DNA from: Eimeria necatrix
Taxonomy: Eukaryota; Apicomplexa; Conoidasida; Eucoccidiorida; Eimeriidae
Length of the DNA stretch: 25,946 nucleotides
Direction: 5' to 3'
Assembly (NCBI RefSeq): GCF_000499385.1
Contig: NW_013654397.1
Location: 1 to 25,946 of the forward strand
The position numbers were made by a program, and so were the translations under genes. Of this stretch, positions 11,328 to 22,066 are shown piece after piece (the first letter of the stretch is position 1; every line of letters starts with the position of its first letter). Under the pieces are notes generated by a model. It worked only from the letters and a program-made list of their open reading frames with translations. It was not told the origin of the DNA and searched no databases.

Positions 11328-11477
11328 TCAGAAATCGAAACTAGATGTCACCGAAGAGTTGCTTCTGATGACGCACAGTCTTTCGCCAATTATAGAACTA
11401 GCTTCTTTTCTGGAGGCATTTTCAAACTTCAAAGCACGCACTTGCCACCTTTGTCCGTACCTTAATTTGTTTTCCAT
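11328..11477 (-). CDS. Short frame, possible first exon
   Basis: A 49-codon frame starts with ATG at 11477 (context CACTATGGAA) and runs to TGA 11330-11328. It is charged and hydrophilic (MENKLRYGQRWQVRALKFEN at its start). It could be the first exon of the gene that includes 10767-10986, spliced at one of several weak GT sites, or it could be a chance frame. No signal peptide is present. Confidence 0.2.
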   Translation of the reverse strand: MENKLRYGQRWQVRALKFENASRKEASSIIGERLCVIRSNSSVTSSFDF

Positions 11478-12049
11478 AGTGTGACTGCTGAATTAGGGCC
11501 GCGCTGGAAAAAGGGCGAGTGCCTTCTCGCACCGTAGGTACCTTCGTGCAATCTTCTATTAGTGTTGATATGCCTATATTTAAGGGTTTTCAAACAACAG
11601 AAAAGTCTAAGTGTAGACTACGAATAACAATAGCAACTGCGGCGCAGCTTGCGCCATTGAGCAAAATGCCAAGAAAATGCTCATCACTGGTCTAAAACAC
11701 CTAGCAAGTGCGCATGCAGCGGCAAAGTTCGCACGCAGGCACACGTGATCGCATGTGAGGGACACGCATTACTTTTTTTACCGAGACAAAGCATTTTGCG
11801 CAACTAAGTAAAATGTCGCCAACAGGCCCTCAATCTTGCAAATGATGGGGTGAATATAAGTCAGTGCCTGTACTTCTAACCATATAGAACACATAGACAG
11901 TTAAAAGTTATACATACACATTTACTCCAAAAAACGGTTTAGCCCAGTCTGACCAGTACACACAAACACACGTCGCGCTGCAAATAGGTTTTTACGACAT
12001 CGTACATGTGGTGGATGCACATAGACGTTCTGGGGGACGGCTGCTGCTC
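11478..12049. other. Stretch without a supported gene
   Basis: No long frame is present on either strand. There is a GCATGC at 11712-11717 and a donor-like AAG|GTACCT on the minus strand near 11540. I see nothing further. Confidence 0.5.
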
Positions 12050-12383
12050 TTAGTCCTGATTTTGTTGTTGGAAGTAGCATAATATGTAAAACTGCCCACT
12101 TTCTTCAAGCATGTGCTCTTTAAAGTCGAAGACCATGATTTGCTCATCTCGTGGCTGCTGGCAAAAGCTGCGGTAATTTTGTGCGTTCTTGCACTTTATA
12201 TGGGTGCCTGTCTCCAAAGCCACTGCTCCTGTTTCTAGATTGAGAATCCCGTCGATTCTCATTTCACAAAATCTGCAGGCGAGCCTGCCAACAACTTCTA
12301 CCAAATTCAAAACCGTGATCAGCTGCCGGTGGGAGTTTTGTTTTGTGCCTTCGTGTCTATTGCAGCGGTGTTTTCTTTCCCTG
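12050..12383 (-). CDS. Candidate terminal exon, hypothetical protein
   Basis: The minus strand is open for 121 codons ending at TAA 12052-12050. A good acceptor (TCTTCATTATCACAG) would start the exon at 12383, needing an upstream phase-2 donor. Composition is coding-like: acidic residues are spread throughout and hydrophobic residues alternate, as in IMVFDFKEHMLEESGQFYIL near the end. Six cysteines suggest an extracytoplasmic or metal-binding role, but no pattern matches a family I know. The plus-strand frame over the same bases has few acidic residues, as expected of a shadow. The upstream exons are unresolved. Confidence 0.28.
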
Positions 12384-14058
12384 CTGTGATAATGAAGATG
12401 TAAGAAAGCACGCAAGAACGCTTTTTTTTGACGCTAGCGCATACGCCTTCCTATTTATGCCTGTGAAAAATGCCTGAGGTCGTGCTATACGGGATGAATG
12501 TCCGTCGAAGCGGCATTTTTTCACAGAAGGCCAAAGAGCACCCAGGCTTCACGTAACTATCCAGGCCACTACTGTAGCAGAGCACCCACTATTCACATAA
12601 ATATCCAGGAAACTGATTTAGCAGATACTCTGCGGTTGGAGACAATTCGTTCCTTAGTAAACACAGATGAGGGATGTACCAAGCGTCAACAAGCTAATCT
12701 TTGAGCGACCCTTCTAGGACCTGGTGCTGAACGTCAACAACTGCATATGGGCTCAAGAAGGCAACATACTCGCTGCAGCATAGCATGTTATGCGTCTACG
12801 ATACAATATGTTTTCACAAAGGCCTTAGAGATGTTTCTACAAGCGAACTTTTCATTTTGTTATGCTACAAGGGCCGATGAAGCGGACGCCGAATTGTTCA
12901 GCTTTGTTCGGAATTCTTGCAGCAGCCAAAATCACATGCCGGATAATGGGAAAATGCATAGCATCGGCATGCGGGTACTCGCAATCTTCTTTGCACATGC
13001 AGGAAAGTTCTTTCCCAACATTTTTTTCCTTCTGACCACCTATTTTCCAGTACTATCGTGAGTACGTTGTAACAATCAAAAGGCACGCAGAAGTGATGTG
13101 CAAGCTGAACGCTCGTTCAAACTTCTTTGGCATATATTTTATTGTACAAGCAAAAGGCACGTGGACCCATTTCAACTGTTGAGGCGGATTTAATTACGTT
13201 AGATTTAAGCCACACCCGGACGTCTGTAGACCTGCTATTCGTTTCCAGAAAAGATGCTTAGCAGAGCACTCTTTCCTCTGTAGTCCCTTGAATAAAGTGA
13301 TTAAAAGTGTAATGAAATGGTTTCAGCCTTTTGCCATGATATGTTCTTTTTCCGAACAAAATGAGCCCCTGAGAAATGTACAGCGCACGCTCTTTTGTCC
13401 CAAACGTAGCTAACAGTACCTCAGTACGTTCCTGCGTATTGGCAAACGTGTTCTTTCGTCATGCTGCTGTTTGAAACGTGACCGTATGTGTGTGAAGTTT
13501 ACCTTAAACGTCAGCAGAAGCATATATTCCATTAATATTTCTTTGCATACTCAGTGCTCACTATTTGTTGATATGAAAAACCGAACAGGCATTAGAAATT
13601 GATATCAGCAAGCAAAACATTTCTGTTAGTAACGGCCACTCTACCGCACACCAAGGCATATAACATGCGAATTCAGTGTCGTCGTTTCGATTAGAGAAGG
13701 ACTTTTTGTGGTAAACAGTGCTGCCACGCATCACTGCAGCCACAGAAGGGCTGCTGGTGGCGACGTACAACGTGTGCCTTGTGGAACGTCTGTCTTCCCA
13801 GTCGGACTAATTGGTCAAAAGTGAAAGGGCACACTTCAAGCTAGAGCACTTTCGAGAAATTCGCATCATTGCATGCTGCAAGAACAACGGATTTTTGGAT
13901 ATTTATCCCATTTCGGGTAATTGTCCAGAGCTCAAGAACGGTTAGTATTCACGTGAGCTTCCTACTTTTGCCGTAGTTACACTCTTTTGGTAATATTTAA
14001 TGATTAGTGAGAGACGCGCGCGCACCTCCTGGATAGGGAAAATCTCCAATAACAAAAG
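12384..14058. other. Stretch with one doubtful plus-strand frame
   Basis: A plus-strand frame at 12747-13061 (104 codons) ends at a strong donor-like ATC|GTGAGTACG and contains an acidic stretch near 12880 (RADEADAE), so it could be an exon. I could not connect it onward. A competing minus frame lies at 12898-13086. From 13100 to 14058 there is only a 69-codon minus frame at 13561-13770, without splice support. Confidence 0.35.
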
Positions 14059-14291
14059 CAAACTCACGGGAATTGGGGAAAATGGCATCTATTGAATTCC
14101 CCCGTAGATGCGGGTGGTGTGTTCGATCAATCTGCACTTCTCACTCCTTTTCTTTCGGAGACGGGACATTTCTACCCAAAAATAAGTGACTGCTGTAGGA
14201 CAAAAGAAGGACGGCAGATATATTCGGTAGCTAAGCACGTGAGTCTATTTTTTACAGTTTCTGCCCTTCTTTCTAGTTCGCAAGAAAGTAA
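14059..14291 (+). CDS. Possible ribosomal protein bS18-like C-terminus
   Basis: Model: exon 14059-14238, intron 14239-14276, terminal codons 14277-14291 with stop TAA 14289-14291. The intron is a textbook micro-intron: CAC|GTGAGTCT, very T-rich, CTTTCTAG. The exon ends ...FLSETGHFYPK, then a Cys-containing turn, a basic segment and, after splicing, AKHFARK. Bacterial-type S18 proteins have a similar order: a short helix, (I/V)SE.GKI.PRR, a turn, then a basic helix ending in A(I/V)K.AR. The match is only a dozen positions, so the assignment is weak. The upstream border (AACAAAAG) is a poor acceptor and the N-terminus was not found. A 19-base alternative intron, ending at TTTTACAG, would give a longer basic tail. 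An AATAAA lies at 14411. Confidence 0.27.
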
Positions 14292-14600
14292 CGCACCAGC
14301 TGTGCCGCATTGCCTCTAGCCTTGCTCGTTGGACTGGAAGGTGGGCTGAAGTTGAGTAACAGCTGTAGCCTTGTTTGTACCCACTGTGTTGTGCCAAAAA
14401 TATACCTCAAAATAAAGTATTTCTGCAGGAGGTAGCAGTCTGCTATTTCCGTACAAACGGGAGTAAAGATACGCTCTAGGGGCTGTAAGTGGCAAGAGCT
14501 TAACCTGAACTCTTTGGTCAAGTCGTTCGTTTAAGACTACTAGAGCAATAGTGAGTATATCTGCATCAGTGATACAGCTGTACGCGCATTGGTGTAAAAG

Positions 14601-14827
14601 GACAAACGCCAAACATTACTCACATATGACTCATATTTGTTGACCTGCTCTGATGCAAGTGCAGATTCATGGTTTGTCTTCCTGTTCACCATACCCATTG
14701 TCGTTCTTGATCTTTTAGGGACCTGATTTATTGTACAAAATCAGATTTTGAAGAGCTTACTCGACAGCTGCTGTCGATTCCTTCAACGCATATCATGAAC
14801 ACGAACCAAAATCACTTTTTCGGCTAG
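14601..14827 (+). CDS. Candidate last two exons, hypothetical protein
   Basis: Exons 14601-14671 and 14719-14827 join in phase across a 47-base T-rich intron (donor TCATG|GTTTGT, acceptor GATCTTTTAG), ending at TAG 14825-14827. The 59 codons are rich in Asp, Glu, Ser and Thr, for example DLIYCTKSDFEELTRQLLS in the last exon. The first exon's left border (GTAAAAG) is a poor acceptor and no start was found. A minus-strand frame at 14316-14612 overlaps the first few bases. The family is not recognised. Confidence 0.2.
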
Positions 14828-14934
14828 ACAAGCAAGTTGCTCAGTGCCTTAGGCAACTACAGAGAGGCGCTAAAACTTTCAGCAGCGTGCTTTAAAGTGC
14901 CTGCAATGCCTTTGGGATAGAGGCATGAAGGGCT

Positions 14935-15344
14935 ATGCTGGCACCCAAGTGGCTCAGATCACGAGGTCAAGTTGCCCGATTGTTTGAAGGTATAGCTAAT
15001 ACTTTGCTTTTGTGTTTTGAGAAACAACGTAATACTCTAACCGGTTCCCGCATTCTTCAGAATTTGATAGGGCGCAGCCTGATACGTAGCCGAAGCTGCA
15101 TTAACACGCATTTCGGGTTAACCAATATCTTTTGGAAATTTTAGCCCATCAACGCATCCTAAACAGAAAAGCAAAGCACACGCGCTACTAATGTTCTTTA
15201 CCCAAATTGCACAGGTAATTAACGTTATACTGGCCATAAATATATGTTTTTCACACGTTTACACAGCGCACTCAAAATTACAGTGGCCAGAAGCTTCCAT
15301 CAATATTTAGTGGGACGTATGGAATGTTATTTATTTTCGCATAG
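14935..15344 (+). CDS. Hypothetical 75-aa protein, four exons
   Basis: Model: exons 14935-14989, 15061-15085, 15145-15214 and 15267-15344, introns of 71, 59 and 52 bases. It opens MLAPKWLRSRGQVARLFEE, a basic amphipathic start that would suit mitochondrial import. The first acceptor is excellent, with a CTAAC branch word followed by CCCGCATTCTTCAG, and the second and third are AATTTTAG and TTTACACAG. Donors are GAAG|GTATAG, ATAC|GTAGCC (weak) and CAG|GTAATT. All three junctions keep phase to a TAG at 15342-15344. Without splicing the first exon reads on to a 69-codon frame ending at 15144, which is the alternative. No family is recognised. It lies in the same run of short spliced plus-strand candidates as 14059 and 15945. 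Confidence 0.3.
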
Positions 15345-15586
15345 CCATTCCCAGCCAGTCTGCGTGCACATGTTGCTACTTCATGATTTGTTTCATTTAC
15401 AAGTACCGCACAGCCTGACGAAAAAGCATGAGCGTTGTTCGTATCTAAATGCCACGAAAAGGTGCCGACAGTTAAGAAGCGTTTATATTTTGTTATCCTT
15501 AAGAACTGCCAAGATCATCCACAATAGCGCAGTTTAGAATACAAATAACTGCAGAAAAAGGCGCCAAGTGCATCAACCATACCAAT

Positions 15587-15766
15587 ATGGCTCTCCTGGC
15601 CCGTTTGGCGAGTCTATACATGCAGCTGAAAATGCAGAAGAAGAGTACAAACGTTGCAGACATATCGAAAATTGTGCCGAAGGCGAAATACATGTCAGCG
15701 CTAAGAGCGCAACGGCGTGCAGATAGCGCTCAGGCTAGTTGTTCCGTAGATCTTCTGCAGAAGTGA
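15587..15766 (+). CDS. Small 59-aa basic protein, single exon
   Basis: ATG at 15587 in a favourable context (CCAATATGGCT) opens 59 codons to TGA 15764-15766. GC is about 50%, above the surroundings. The start MALLARLASLYMQLKMQKK is a basic amphipathic helix without acidic residues, typical of a mitochondrial presequence, followed by a Lys/Arg/Ala-rich body. The opposite strand gives a Phe/Cys/Ile-rich frame, as expected of a shadow. It could also be a first exon, since a GTAGAT lies 20 bases before the stop. The family is not recognised. Confidence 0.33.
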   Translation: MALLARLASLYMQLKMQKKSTNVADISKIVPKAKYMSALRAQRRADSAQASCSVDLLQK

Positions 15767-15944
15767 ATGAGCATACTTTCAACTGGTGTCCCTCTCACTG
15801 GTTCGGCGACAAGCTGAGCGATTCACTGCGCAGCATTCGGTGCTGATTTCCATGATCAATTTGAATCCAAAGTATCTTTTCAGAAGTCACCGAAATAAGA
15901 GTGTGAACGACTTGGTCATAGATTGTATTAAATTGGTGTCTCAG

Positions 15945-16255
15945 AAAAACCGAAAATCGCGCTAGCCCGTGTGAGTTTCCGATGCTCTACTGCTATGAAA
16001 TTCTAGGAAAAGCAAATGCGGCTCTGCAACAAAGGAAGGTTGCTTTCCAACCGCGATGCACCTCTCGAGTTGCCTTCAGCTGGAAGAGTGCACCAAACGG
16101 TAATGACAATCCATTGATAACGCGTGCAAGCTTTAGCATATGGGATGGCGGTGCGGTGGCTGGTAAGCTATGAAATGCACAATTTTGATTTGACAAACTT
16201 TCTGAAAACAGCAAAACGACGAGCATTTATTGCATTTATAGAGAGCCTGCTGTAG
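15945..16255 (+). CDS. Candidate last two exons, hypothetical protein
   Basis: Exon 15945-16162 follows a GGTGTCTCAG acceptor and ends at GCTG|GTAAGC. A 49-base intron (16163-16211, ending TTTCTGAAAACAG) leads to a last exon 16212-16255 with TAG at 16253-16255. Phases agree and give 87 codons ending AKRRAFIAFIESLL. The middle contains a polar segment (KSAPNGNDNPLITRASF). The antisense frame is Phe/Leu-rich, which favours the plus strand. However, another plus frame runs through the acceptor to a TAG near 15965, so the left border is not secure, and no start was found. Family unknown. Confidence 0.27.
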
Positions 16256-16876
16256 CTTATCACAATCTGCACTACGCGAATACATAAAATGTTTTCTTGC
16301 GTTTTCCAACCACAGTTAAAAAGCCTGCTTCGCTTCTTGCTCATGATCACGGCCAAGTGCAATTAATGCTGGGGACAAAAGAAAATCCGGCGCAGAGGTG
16401 GGCATGTTTCTTTTCTTTTGCCACTACAGTCTTGCTTTCCTACGTGCTTTGGCACCAAAACGCACTTTCTTGAATACCAAAACAAATGCTGCATATATTG
16501 GAGGCCAGCTTCCACAGCTATGTGGCACCGCCTGCGATGCTGTCATCCGTTCCTCCTTCTCAAACACAAAACCTGGTGTGGAGTTCGTGGGTCAAAATGT
16601 CGGCATGGCTCCCCGCTTTTTGTGTATTAGTAATGGAAACTGCCATATATGCAACAAGAATTCCTGTAATACAGCGTATAGTTGAATCTTCCTTCAGAAT
16701 GCAGTGTATTGCATGCTGCGTTGGCGTACAGTGCTCTCATCTAAGTTTCAGAAACTTTCATCCATGAAAATTTAAAACTACATTTTCTGGTTTCTGCTCA
16801 CACAAATAAGGTTACTTCGCAACTGGAAAATGCCCAATTGTTGCGCCGCATTCCATGCGAAAGTGCTTCATGTCCA
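16256..16876. other. Stretch with overlapping weak frames
   Basis: Three overlapping plus-strand frames of 70-95 codons lie between 16398 and 16767. None has clear splice support or a distinctive composition, and they overlap each other heavily. No call is made. Confidence 0.4.
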
Positions 16877-16912
16877 AACAGCATCGCTGCTGTTTGCAGC
16901 AGCGATGCTGTT
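16877..16912. other. Perfect 16-bp hairpin with 4-base loop
   Basis: AACAGCATCGCTGCTG (16877-16892) and CAGCAGCGATGCTGTT (16897-16912) are exact reverse complements separated by TTTG. A stem of this length with a tight loop is not expected by chance in 26 kb. There is no T-run after it, so it is not a simple terminator, and the stem is shorter than typical animal microRNA precursors. It falls inside a weak 108-codon plus frame (16855-17181) in which it would encode an odd Cys/Gln-rich repeat, making that frame less credible. Confidence 0.95.
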
Positions 16913-19900
16913 CCAGAAAGGCACTCATAGCTAATAGAAGCATTCATCGGTTTCGTACAACCTGTGATTTTTGTGCTAGCTCCCGATGTGTTCCTATTCA
17001 AATGCATTGTGCGAAAAGTCAAAGCCCTCCGGTAAACAAGCTGCGTGTTGAAGGTGTACGCAGGCTGCAGCTAAACAGAGGAATTGCAAATATTTGGTCC
17101 GTGATTTTGTATAGAGCCCATATCTCGAAAATCTGGGTGCTAAAACAGTCACGGCGCCCGTCGCTTCACGATGGTAAATGATAAATAAGACTGGGCTCGT
17201 TTACACTGAAGAGAAAGTGATAAGCGTACAAACCTCCCTGCGAGGCTGCAATATACAATCGCCGGCTATACAGCATGAAAGCAGTTGCCAAATGCCAGTA
17301 TAGTGGTATTTGCAAGCAACAAAAGCGCCCTAACAGAGCATCGTGCTTATCCCTCAAAGGCCTACTGAATACTATAGGACCCTGACTAAGAGTGTACTCG
17401 CAAAATATGGGGCACTTAAGACTTGTCACCGTACTTCCTTTGCCAAACAGAACCTACATATGGAACAACTTCATTGCGAACATGGACTGCATTAAGAAAA
17501 GCAATAGCAATAGGAAAACGCCACAAAGCAAAGAGGGAGAGCGAATTTCAAAGTCTTATGATTCTGAAAGCTAGTAGGCTGCCGCCCGCGCTAAATACTT
17601 AGGGTGTTTTGCTTTGCTATGAGAGCGAGCATTGCTAGCGGGCAATTAGGTGTGGTCTATACGGACTCTTGAAGATTTATTCGTTAGTGTGCATTTCACA
17701 ATCAAGCAAGAATACCGGCGCACAATTCTTTTCCTATCGACCGCTATCTACGGTCTACAGTAACTGCATGCTCAAACGGAACAGAGCATCAATGCAGTGA
17801 AAATAAAAAACATTCAAAATAGGCAAGCGAGGCTGCTTCCCTGTCGTATAAGTGTGTATAGCTTAAAATTTGTCGAACTTGAAGATACCATCTACCAAAA
17901 CATTACCCGGGACTCGCCAAGTTGTTTTATATACTTCATTATTTTGTCCGTAGCAAACATGGAAGCCAAGCGACTGAAAAGCCACTTTCCTGCACTGCAA
18001 AAACGCCCCATTCAATGAGTGCAGACAAGCAAATGAAATTTCCCTGAACGTTGCAGCCTTCTGTATGTTTTTTGATGCAATTAAAAAGCCGCAATAGTCA
18101 CCAGAAAAAGCGTACTTCCTTTAGTACCTTCAATTACTAGGTGAAAGGTCAGATTAACTCATGAAGCTTCAATATGAAGCTGACGTGCGTGTTGTTTGTC
18201 CGCAAACGAGGTTCTTGGCGTACACCGTGTGTGCGTCACGTTTACTCAACATGGTAAGTTTACAACAAGACTTTACTGAGTAAAGCACCTGCTCATTCAC
18301 ATTTTTTCACTTCACCTAAATTAAGCCACAAAAAAGTGCTACGGTTGAATACGCTCATTTTGAGCTAGCCACAAGCACTGTAAGCATTGTGGGCTTCAGA
18401 GCGAAACAGAAACCACGACGAAACCCGTTCACTGGATGCCACTAAAGCTAATCTCTCTCTGCAGCTGGCCGGAAGTTTAACGGGACAGGCCTTGCGCGCA
18501 AATGAGGTGTTATAACTAAGCAGTTACCTAATGCGTGGCATTTTTGTTACGTGTCGTTCCATCAAGATAGACTAGGAAGCGCAAGTTTCCAAGAAAAGTA
18601 CTTACGGGCTAAAACAAATATGCCAGTTGCAATGTACCTAAACGTTTGTGCGTATAGTGGGTTACGCACGAAGGCCTAGTCGCAAGTTCATTTTATTTCT
18701 TTGATCATTATTATGAAATTCATGCTCTTTTGAATATCCGTCTTGAAACCCGCCTGTATGAAAAATTTAGTCCCTTTTTTAATCAGCTGCTGCTTGAACC
18801 GTTGAAGACGTAGAATTGAGTAAGTAGGATTCAGAGAGTGTTCTGTTACTCTCGGGTTGCTGTGTTTACCCAACAAGAAACTCGGCTTTCGTTTCTAATT
18901 GATGGGACAAAGATGAGACCCACGTAAATGCCGCCTTGATATTAGGCCTAGCGACCTGCCTACACGCAAAAATATAGCTGTAATATCCTTTGAAGACGTC
19001 GATTTGGTTGTTTGAGAAACAGTTGCAAAACAAGAGTTGTGCTGGTCCAGCCAGTGAGAGAGCGTGTTGCTGCAAAAAAATTACACCGTGTATTGTTTGA
19101 CAACTTTGTACATTAGAACACAAAGCTTGTGCTGGAGATTATGGTGGCGACTCTTGTTTTCACCCAGCAGCACACCCATTCTTATCCATCTAAAAGTTTG
19201 CTCACAGACTGGGTAAAGCGTTTTGCTTGAATATTTGTTCGCCTTGAAGGATTCCAGTAGAAGCAACAAGCATTATGTCTGAAATTTCTTCTTCAAGCCT
19301 CCGATTTAAACTTGGATGTTGGAAGGCAATTATGGCATTGAGGGTCAGGAGTTCAAATTTTTCCGTTGACGGCATATATCATATACCTGGAGCAGTCAAA
19401 ATACCTTTGTCTTTGAAGCACTACTAAATTAGCAGACTCATCAGTCACCAGTTTGCTCCAGGAAATACCAAAAGAATCTTAGCGCCGTGCTCAGGAGTTT
19501 CAGCCGGAATAAATCGCTGTTCAAGTAGTAGAATTTCGGGACTCGAGTTCAGGCTTCCAGCAGTGAAGCTTTGCTTTGCGGCAATCACGAAGAATCCGCA
19601 GGTCTCTTTGCACGAGCGCACGCGCCCGATACTCTCGTAGACCAGATAAAAATATTAAAAATACACAACATTTAAAAAAACTGGCATTTGGATCATGCAA
19701 CAGCAGTGTACATGACACCGAAAAGTCTTTCCCTGCGCTAAAATTCCTGATGCAAGTTCCCCAATCGTGCAAATAGGTCGGCAAATCCACCCGGCATGCC
19801 TGAATGTTTAAAAACTAGATCGCTGTGACGAGCGTTGATCGTTTAGAACGTGATCACATCTTAGGGCTGGAATGAATGGCAGTAGAGCGACGCACCATCT

Positions 19901-20318
19901 GACGTTTCCAACCATTTGCCTGATACTTTAGCGAATATGTCAAATCAGGCAATATCATGTTGGCATGGTACGTTGTCGCTTGAGAAAAGGGACTGAAGCA
20001 TTAGTTCGAGGCACGCCCAGAATATAGAGAATATCGCAGACACGCAAATTTAATCAGCAATGACTTTTTGTCAGGGTAGGCTTCTTCCAGAGTGCCAACA
20101 AGCAGACTTGGATGATTGTTGTTCTTTAATTCTCTATGTATAGTACACACGACTTAGACGCTCAGAAGTGTTCAACTGCAGTATGAACAAGCGCACTTGC
20201 CTCGCTGCGCCAAGCGAAGTTTCGGAGACCCCAGCCTACACTTGCATGAACGCTAACTGGCTGCTACATAGTACTCCACGTGCAAATATTCAAAAAATAA
20301 CGCATACGCATAACCCGT
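16913..20318. other. Largest stretch without a supported gene
   Basis: Scattered frames of 60-110 codons occur on both strands. The most suggestive is on the minus strand at 19080-18790: after TTTTTTTGCAG a segment stays open to about 18880, and a short segment after ACACAG near 18860 stays open to a TAA near 18795. A second minus frame lies at 19790-19521. A start-like exon, ATG at 18174 followed by ATG|GTAAGT at 18251, is on the plus strand. I could not assemble any of these into a gene. Confidence 0.4.
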
Positions 20319-20861
20319 GTGCGACACGAAGAGGGCGCATACAACAATTCTGTACGCTGCACCAAAATTTCTTTTGACCCGGAATCGAAGACACTTCAAC
20401 ATCACACTACATGTGCTTCTTTTCCTCGACCCTCTCGCCAACAACAAAGACGCGAAGAAAGGCCGGCCGCCAAATACAATTACATTCCACTTACAAGGTT
20501 GCGGCAAGCTAGGCACGCACGCTCTGTTGAAGCAGCCTCTGCATGCAACGACAAAGACACGTGTAGCCACCTCCATGCCTCAAGTAACGTGCCGACCTGC
20601 ACTCCAGCAGGCGCGCCTCACCGCTTTTGCAGTTGTTACCAAAATCACAAATGTTTCTACAAGCGCCAATTCGAATGCAATTCGCTGCTGTTTGATCTAA
20701 ACGAGCACTTCACTTCTGCACAACCCAACACTCACGTGTTTTCCGCAGAGGCAGCCGCTGCAGCAATATGTTGCACCGCGAAGCATTTTATAGAAACCTT
20801 CATTTTTATGCACTGCATGGGGCTTAGTTGTTATTTTCTGTGTCTGCGGTTACGGTCATAG
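20319..20861 (+). CDS. Long frame without ATG, possible exon
   Basis: This 180-codon plus-strand frame sits in a GC peak (about 20400-20640). Its only methionines are near the end, so it would have to be an internal or terminal exon, or it is chance. The first half is basic and Gln/Arg-rich (PSRQQQRREERPAAK), the middle holds about ten cysteines, and an Ala run precedes the end. A 127-codon frame in another plus frame and a 107-codon minus frame overlap it. Their coexistence reflects a local shortage of stop codons rather than proof of coding. Family not recognised. Confidence 0.22.
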   Translation: MRHEEGAYNNSVRCTKISFDPESKTLQHHTTCASFPRPSRQQQRREERPAAKYNYIPLTRLRQARHARSVEAASACNDKDTCSHLHASSNVPTCTPAGAPHRFCSCYQNHKCFYKRQFECNSLLFDLNEHFTSAQPNTHVFSAEAAAAAICCTAKHFIETFIFMHCMGLSCYFLCLRLRS

Positions 20862-21914
20862 TGCCGTGAGCAGCTTGTGTGTGGAATCAACGCGGTAGGA
20901 AGTCGTCGAGTGCACGGTATGTTGCAGAACCTGAGCTTGCAAGGCCATCACGCGTCCACAAAAGCTGCGAACAAGGGCATCATGCATGCGTTGGTGTTCG
21001 CGTGGCGTTGCTGTTGGACAGTACATAGCGCTACGATTACAGAGAACTAGCCCTGCTCATTTCCACACGATTTAGGCGAGACCAGCAGAATGCTCATCAC
21101 AAACGCACTTTCTACAGTGCGCATCCCTTGTGCCCCTCCTCAGGTTATACCCAGCATGGACACGGAACCTCATTACAAATGTTTCTAAGCCTTCGTTTTT
21201 CGATGAGCGCCAAAATTCTCTTGTGGAAGACCAAAAGCAAGCATTTCCAAACTCCTGCCGTCTGCTTTGGCATCTTCACACCTGACTTTCGGGGAGAGAC
21301 GTTCGAATCAGCAGTATCACAAGCAACATGCTCTGCGCGCCTTATTATCTATGTGCTGCTTCGCCTTTTGCTACCCTCACCACCGCACTATCATGCGCAC
21401 AGCTCACGCCTCGACACTCCAAAGTGTTCCAGGGAGTCAACATCACTCAAAATGTTTTACTGTTGCTCATTTATCATCGAACACACGATCTGTGTCGGGC
21501 GAAGGTAAATGTTTTAGCAAGATACATTGCATGCTCGCTTTCGTGCAACGGCATGTCATCAATTTTTACTTGTTCAAAGTTTTTATGCTTCCAATGTGTA
21601 TTTGTCTTGCACAAGGGTGCCTTGCAATCAGCGGTTTCTTCGAATCGCGTAAGTATTGACTTGTAGTATAAGCTTCGTCGCGCTGCTCGCTTAGCGGCTT
21701 CATTACGCGATTGCTTGAGCGCGAGGTATAGCACCTAGATGTGAATTGACCCCAGCAGAAAGAATGCATGCTGTTGTCTTGAAGGACAGATGGCCTGTGA
21801 AATCCTGCGGCTGTAACGCCCGAGTAACTAATTGTGGGTTGCGCTCACTTGTGAACGCGCAGTGTCGCTTGCCAAAAGGAAATATTCCTCAGAGGGACTT
21901 TGTTTCTTTGTTAG
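20862..21914. other. GC-richer stretch with overlapping plus frames
   Basis: Three plus-strand frames of 112-130 codons overlap between 21128 and 21666. One ends at a strong donor-like CGC|GTAAGTAT at 21650, so an exon may end there, but I cannot tell which frame is right. Three GCATGC palindromes lie at 20984, 21529 and 21766. Confidence 0.35.
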
Positions 21915-22066
21915 CAACACTTGTCACGAGGGCATACACACCGAATTAAGAACTTTTCGAATGAATTTGAGGCAGCTCGTTCCGGAAAAATATCATATGT
22001 CCTGTCCTTTACTGGCCCAAAGTGACGGCAGTTCCAGAACCTTCATAGACGTCATTTCCTATTGTC
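21915..22066 (+). CDS. Candidate internal exon, hypothetical protein
   Basis: A strong acceptor (TTTGTTTCTTTGTTAG) is followed by 50 open codons and a strong donor, TGTC|GTGAGTACAG. The product has balanced charge (for example FRMNLRQLVPEKYHMSCPLL, then a Ser/Asp-rich turn). The same frame stays open in both directions as a 152-codon frame (21832-22290), so the splice borders, not the frame, define the exon. Neighbouring exons were not found and no family is recognised. Confidence 0.25.

Noticed and set aside
14761..14777. Palindrome TCGACAGC-T-GCTGTCGA
   Set aside because: An 8-bp arm with a 1-base centre is expected about once or less by chance in this length. There is no context to support a function.
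15777..15965. Two further plus-strand frames, one ending at a TGA near 15860 and one running to TAG 15965
   Set aside because: They overlap each other and the 15945 exon in different phases, and all look protein-like. Only the one with splice signals on both sides was kept, at low confidence.
19330..19375. tRNA-like TTCAAAT loop (GGAGTTCAAATTTTTCC)
   Set aside because: The flanking stem pairs poorly, there is no matching A box or acceptor stem, and no anticodon arm can be drawn.
9196..19790. A protein family suggested by LHD..NA-like motifs in frames at about 9250 (-), 4670 (+) and 19720 (-)
   Set aside because: The shared motif is a handful of residues at a beta-turn-like position. With dozens of frames compared by eye such matches are expected by chance, and nucleotide identity outside one 10-base match is low.
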